64,000 bases of DNA from JAFGBI01 sp964480725. GTDB taxonomy: Bacteria; Myxococcota_A; Polyangia; Polyangiales; Polyangiaceae. The stretch spans positions 1 to 64,000 of the forward strand of contig CAYZQO010000005.1 of assembly GCA_964480725.1 (NCBI GenBank). The letters are read 5' to 3'. The notes beneath the pieces are model-generated. The model had not been told where the DNA came from, did no database searches, and worked only from the letters and a program-made list of their open reading frames with translations. A program made the translations under genes and the position numbers. This document shows positions 61,286 to 64,000 of this stretch, piece after piece; the stretch's first letter is position 1, and the number at the start of each line of letters is the position of its first letter.

Positions 61286-62007
61286 GCCGAACCCGCGCCG
61301 CCCCCGTCGCCCACGTCACGTCGGCGCTGCTCCTCCGCCGCGTCCCCGTCGGCGAGAGCGATCTCGTGGTCACTTTCCTCACCGAGAAGCTCGGTCGCGT
61401 GAGCGCGATCGCACGAGCAGCCCGCAAGAGTCAGCGACGGTTCGGCGGGGCGTTGGAGGCGCTCCACACGCTGCAGCTTCGCCTCGAGGAACGGCCCGCG
61501 AGTGAGCTGATGGTGCTGGCCGAGGCCAGCATCTCGACCGTCCGCAGCGGGCTGCTTGCGGACCTCGGGCGGATGCAGATCGCGGGTCGCGCGCTCGGCT
61601 GGGTTCGGGACGTGACTCCCCCGCGTGTCCGCGAGCCGTCCCTGTGGAGCGCGACGCAGGCTCTGCTCGACGATCTCGCCGGCGCCAACGCCACCACCAG
61701 CGCCGGTGCGCGCCTCGCCGCGTTCGGCCTCGAGCTGCTGGGCTGCTGCGGGTGGGCGCTCGACCTCGAGCGCTGCGTCGCGTGCGGCGGTGCCTGCCCC
61801 GAAGGCCAGGCCGCGCTGGTCGACCCGCGGCGCGGCGGCCTGGTCTGTCGATCGTGCGGCGGCGCCCCGCTGCTCCTGTCCGGAATCGCGCGCCGGCGGC
61901 TCGCCGCCGTGGCACGCGGCGCTTCACGCCAGGTCGTCGACGAGGACGCGGCCCTGGCGCTCGGCCTGGTAGAGGCCGCCCTGTCGGCTCACGTCGGGAT
62001 CGAGTAG
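61282..62007 (+). CDS. recO: DNA repair protein RecO
   Basis: 241 residues. VTSALLLRRVPVGESDLVVTFLTEKLGRVSAIARAARKS (about 12-50) is the RecO OB-fold start. A zinc motif CVACGG...CRSCGG lies at about 167-200. It loads RecA at gaps in the RecFOR pathway. TTG 61282 is the start of this frame nearest the domain and overlaps the RodZ-like stop by four bases, so it is coupled. Confidence 0.92.
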   Translation: MSRTRAAPVAHVTSALLLRRVPVGESDLVVTFLTEKLGRVSAIARAARKSQRRFGGALEALHTLQLRLEERPASELMVLAEASISTVRSGLLADLGRMQIAGRALGWVRDVTPPRVREPSLWSATQALLDDLAGANATTSAGARLAAFGLELLGCCGWALDLERCVACGGACPEGQAALVDPRRGGLVCRSCGGAPLLLSGIARRRLAAVARGASRQVVDEDAALALGLVEAALSAHVGIE

Positions 62008-62057
62008 GACCGGCGAAAAACTCGCGATATCAACGCCAGAGGCGCTACACGGCGGGG

Positions 62058-63668
62058 GTGGCGACGGTGCCGGAGAGCTCGGTGGGGGAGGTCGAGCGGC
62101 GGCAGATCACCGGCCGGGCCGCCATCGTCGCGCTGGGGACGCTGGCCAGCCGGGTCCTCGGGCTGGTGCGGGAGCAGGTGCTCGCGGCGGCGTTCTCGCG
62201 AGCTGCCACCGACGCCTTCTTCATCGCCTTCACCATCCCCAACGTCCTTCGCCAGCTGCTCGCGGAGGGGGCCGTTCAAACCGCCGTGCTCCCCGTGCTC
62301 ACCGAGGTCCGGGAGCGGCAAGGCGAGGCCGAGGCCCGCCGCTTCTTCCGCGCGGTGCGCGGGCTCTCCGTCGGCGTGCTGCTGATCGTCACCGGGCTCG
62401 GGATCCTGGGCGCGCCGTGGCTGGTAGAGCTCTTCGCCGCCGGCTACCGCGCGCATCCCGGTCAGTTCGAGCGGACGGTCACGCTCACTCGCTGGGTGTT
62501 CCCCTATATCTTCTTCATGGGGACGGCGGCGCTCGGGGTCGCGGCCCTCAACTCCCACCGGCGGTTCGTCGTCACCTCGTTCGCACCGGGCCTGCTCAAC
62601 GTCGCGTTCATCGCCTGCGCCCTGCTGCTGCCGGGGTGGCTCGGCGCCCGCGGCCAGGAGCGCACCCTGGCACTCGCGGCCGGCGTGCTGCTCGGCGGCG
62701 CGCTGCAGGTCGTCGCCCAGTGGCCTAGCCTCCGGGCCATCGGCTACCTCGAGCGCCCGTCGCTCGAGCTGCTCCACCCCGGGGTGCGCGAGGTGCTGTC
62801 CCGCATGGGCCCGGTGCTGATCGGCCTCGGCGTCTACTACGTCGACGTCATCCTCGCGCGGCGCTTCCTGTCGGAGCTCGGGGTGGGCGCGCAGAGCTAC
62901 TTCACCTTCGCCCTGCGGCTCTGCGACTTCCCGCAAGGGATCTTCGTGATGGCGCTGCAGAGCGCGACCCTCCCCAGCCTCGCCCTGCTCGCCGCCCGCG
63001 GGGAGCGGGAGGAGCTCGCCAAGACCTTCGCGTTCGGGATGCGCATGGCGTTGTTCGTCGCCGTCCCCGCGACGGTGCTGTTCGTGGGGCTCTCCGAGCC
63101 GCTCGTGATCGCGATCTTCCAGCGCGGACATTTCTCGTCCACCGACGCGACCGAGACGGCGCGGGCGCTCTTCGCCCAGGGGCTTGGCATCTGGCTCGTC
63201 GCCGGCGTCCGTCAGCTGGTCGGCGTCTTCTACGCGGTGGGCGACACCCGATCCCCGGTCATCGTGTCCGCGGTCGATCTCAGCGTCTTCGTCGCGCTCG
63301 CGCTCGCGCTGCGCGGGCCCTGGGGCCACGTCGGCGTCAGCGCGGCGATCACCGGCGCCAGCGCGGTCCAGTTCGTCCTGCTGTGGTGGCTGGTCCGGCG
63401 CCACCTGCCCCACCGGGGGCTCCGGGAAATCCTGCCGTCGCTGCTCCGAACCGTGATCGCGTCCGGAGCGGCGATCGCGCTCGCCCTGCTGCTCGCCGCG
63501 GCGATGAGGCCGTGGCTCGCCGGCAGCGGGCTCGCCCGACTGGCCCCCGGGCTGGTGGCGACTGCCGCCTTCGGTCTCGGTTTCCTCCTGACCGCTCGCC
63601 TGCTCGGGAGCGCTGAGCTATTCACCCTCACCGAGCCCTTGCTCCGTCGCCTCCGCGGGCGCCGCTGA
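62058..63668 (+). CDS. murJ: Lipid II flippase MurJ
   Basis: About 536 residues with some 14 membrane helices. The N terminus ALGTLASRVLGLVREQVLAAAFS with DAFFIAFTIPNVLRQLLAEGA is the MviN/MurJ signature. It moves lipid II across the inner membrane for peptidoglycan synthesis. Several GTG starts are possible: 62058, 62067 or 62082. The last lies behind GGAG and may be the true one. Confidence 0.95.
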   Translation: MATVPESSVGEVERRQITGRAAIVALGTLASRVLGLVREQVLAAAFSRAATDAFFIAFTIPNVLRQLLAEGAVQTAVLPVLTEVRERQGEAEARRFFRAVRGLSVGVLLIVTGLGILGAPWLVELFAAGYRAHPGQFERTVTLTRWVFPYIFFMGTAALGVAALNSHRRFVVTSFAPGLLNVAFIACALLLPGWLGARGQERTLALAAGVLLGGALQVVAQWPSLRAIGYLERPSLELLHPGVREVLSRMGPVLIGLGVYYVDVILARRFLSELGVGAQSYFTFALRLCDFPQGIFVMALQSATLPSLALLAARGEREELAKTFAFGMRMALFVAVPATVLFVGLSEPLVIAIFQRGHFSSTDATETARALFAQGLGIWLVAGVRQLVGVFYAVGDTRSPVIVSAVDLSVFVALALALRGPWGHVGVSAAITGASAVQFVLLWWLVRRHLPHRGLREILPSLLRTVIASGAAIALALLLAAAMRPWLAGSGLARLAPGLVATAAFGLGFLLTARLLGSAELFTLTEPLLRRLRGRR

Positions 63669-63709
63669 CCGGGCTTCGCCGTCCACCGTCGGAGTCGCCC
63701 CCGCGCCCC

Positions 63710-64000
<291 letters not shown>

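Overview
The window is a very GC-rich stretch of bacterial chromosome, about 70% GC by eye, densely coding on both strands. It looks like the phylum Myxococcota, probably the Polyangiales/Sorangium side. The reasons are the many lipoproteins with long Gly/Thr-Gly-Gly linkers, Cys-rich repeats of the Sorangium type, eukaryotic-like Ser/Thr kinases, Roadblock/LC7 proteins, a bactofilin, an AgmX-like membrane protein and a Tgl/PilF-like TPR lipoprotein. This assignment is inference; there is no rRNA in the window to confirm it.

Layout. 1-3.5 kb (minus): a DUF72 protein with a giant acidic tail that runs off the left edge, and a ribosome/tRNA-maturation operon rpsP-khpA-rimM-trmD plus a second RNA methyltransferase. 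3.6-14.3 kb: a NifU-like protein lacking one of its two cysteines, two lipoproteins, map, a histone-H1-like/coiled-coil protein ending in a catalytically dead Fic fold, a TolC-type channel, a response regulator-GGDEF protein, an AMIN-like secreted protein, a bactofilin and a TPR lipoprotein. 14.4-20.5 kb: gltB-gltD. 20.6-29.2 kb: an unknown protein, an AgmX-like membrane protein, an L,D-transpeptidase lipoprotein, SCP2 + pheA, an FHA protein and a secreted protein. 29.3-35.3 kb: an ECF sigma factor with a membrane partner, then two tandem paralogous vWA-like lipoproteins. 35.4-37.2 kb: a prephenate dehydratase-ACT-DAHP synthase fusion, followed by an intergenic region packed with six stem-loops. 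37.5-40.9 kb: an esterase lipoprotein, an FKBP, a TerB-like protein, a methyltransferase and a small membrane protein.

40.9-52.5 kb is the most unusual part. A minus-strand operon starts with an active-looking Ser/Thr kinase. It continues with a three-cysteine V4R-like protein, the small and large subunits of a cytoplasmic [NiFe] hydrogenase, an 8Fe-ferredoxin carrying a second copy of the three-cysteine domain, a Roadblock/LC7 protein, an OmpA-like membrane protein, a membrane-anchored coiled-coil protein ending in another Roadblock-like domain, and the hydrogenase maturation protease. A lipoprotein MsrB-MsrA follows. No diaphorase or heterodisulfide-reductase partner is present. A divergent paralogue of the kinase has lost all its catalytic residues. 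I read this as a candidate hydrogen-responsive signalling or regulated-hydrogenase system.

52.6-57.7 kb: convergent lipoprotein glycosidases, GH67 alpha-glucuronidase and GH30, which together suggest glucuronoxylan breakdown. 58-64 kb: tRNA-Pro(GGG), tsaB, a Crp/Fnr regulator, a Tgl/PilF-like TPR protein, a RodZ-like protein, recO, murJ and the start of engB, which runs off the right edge.
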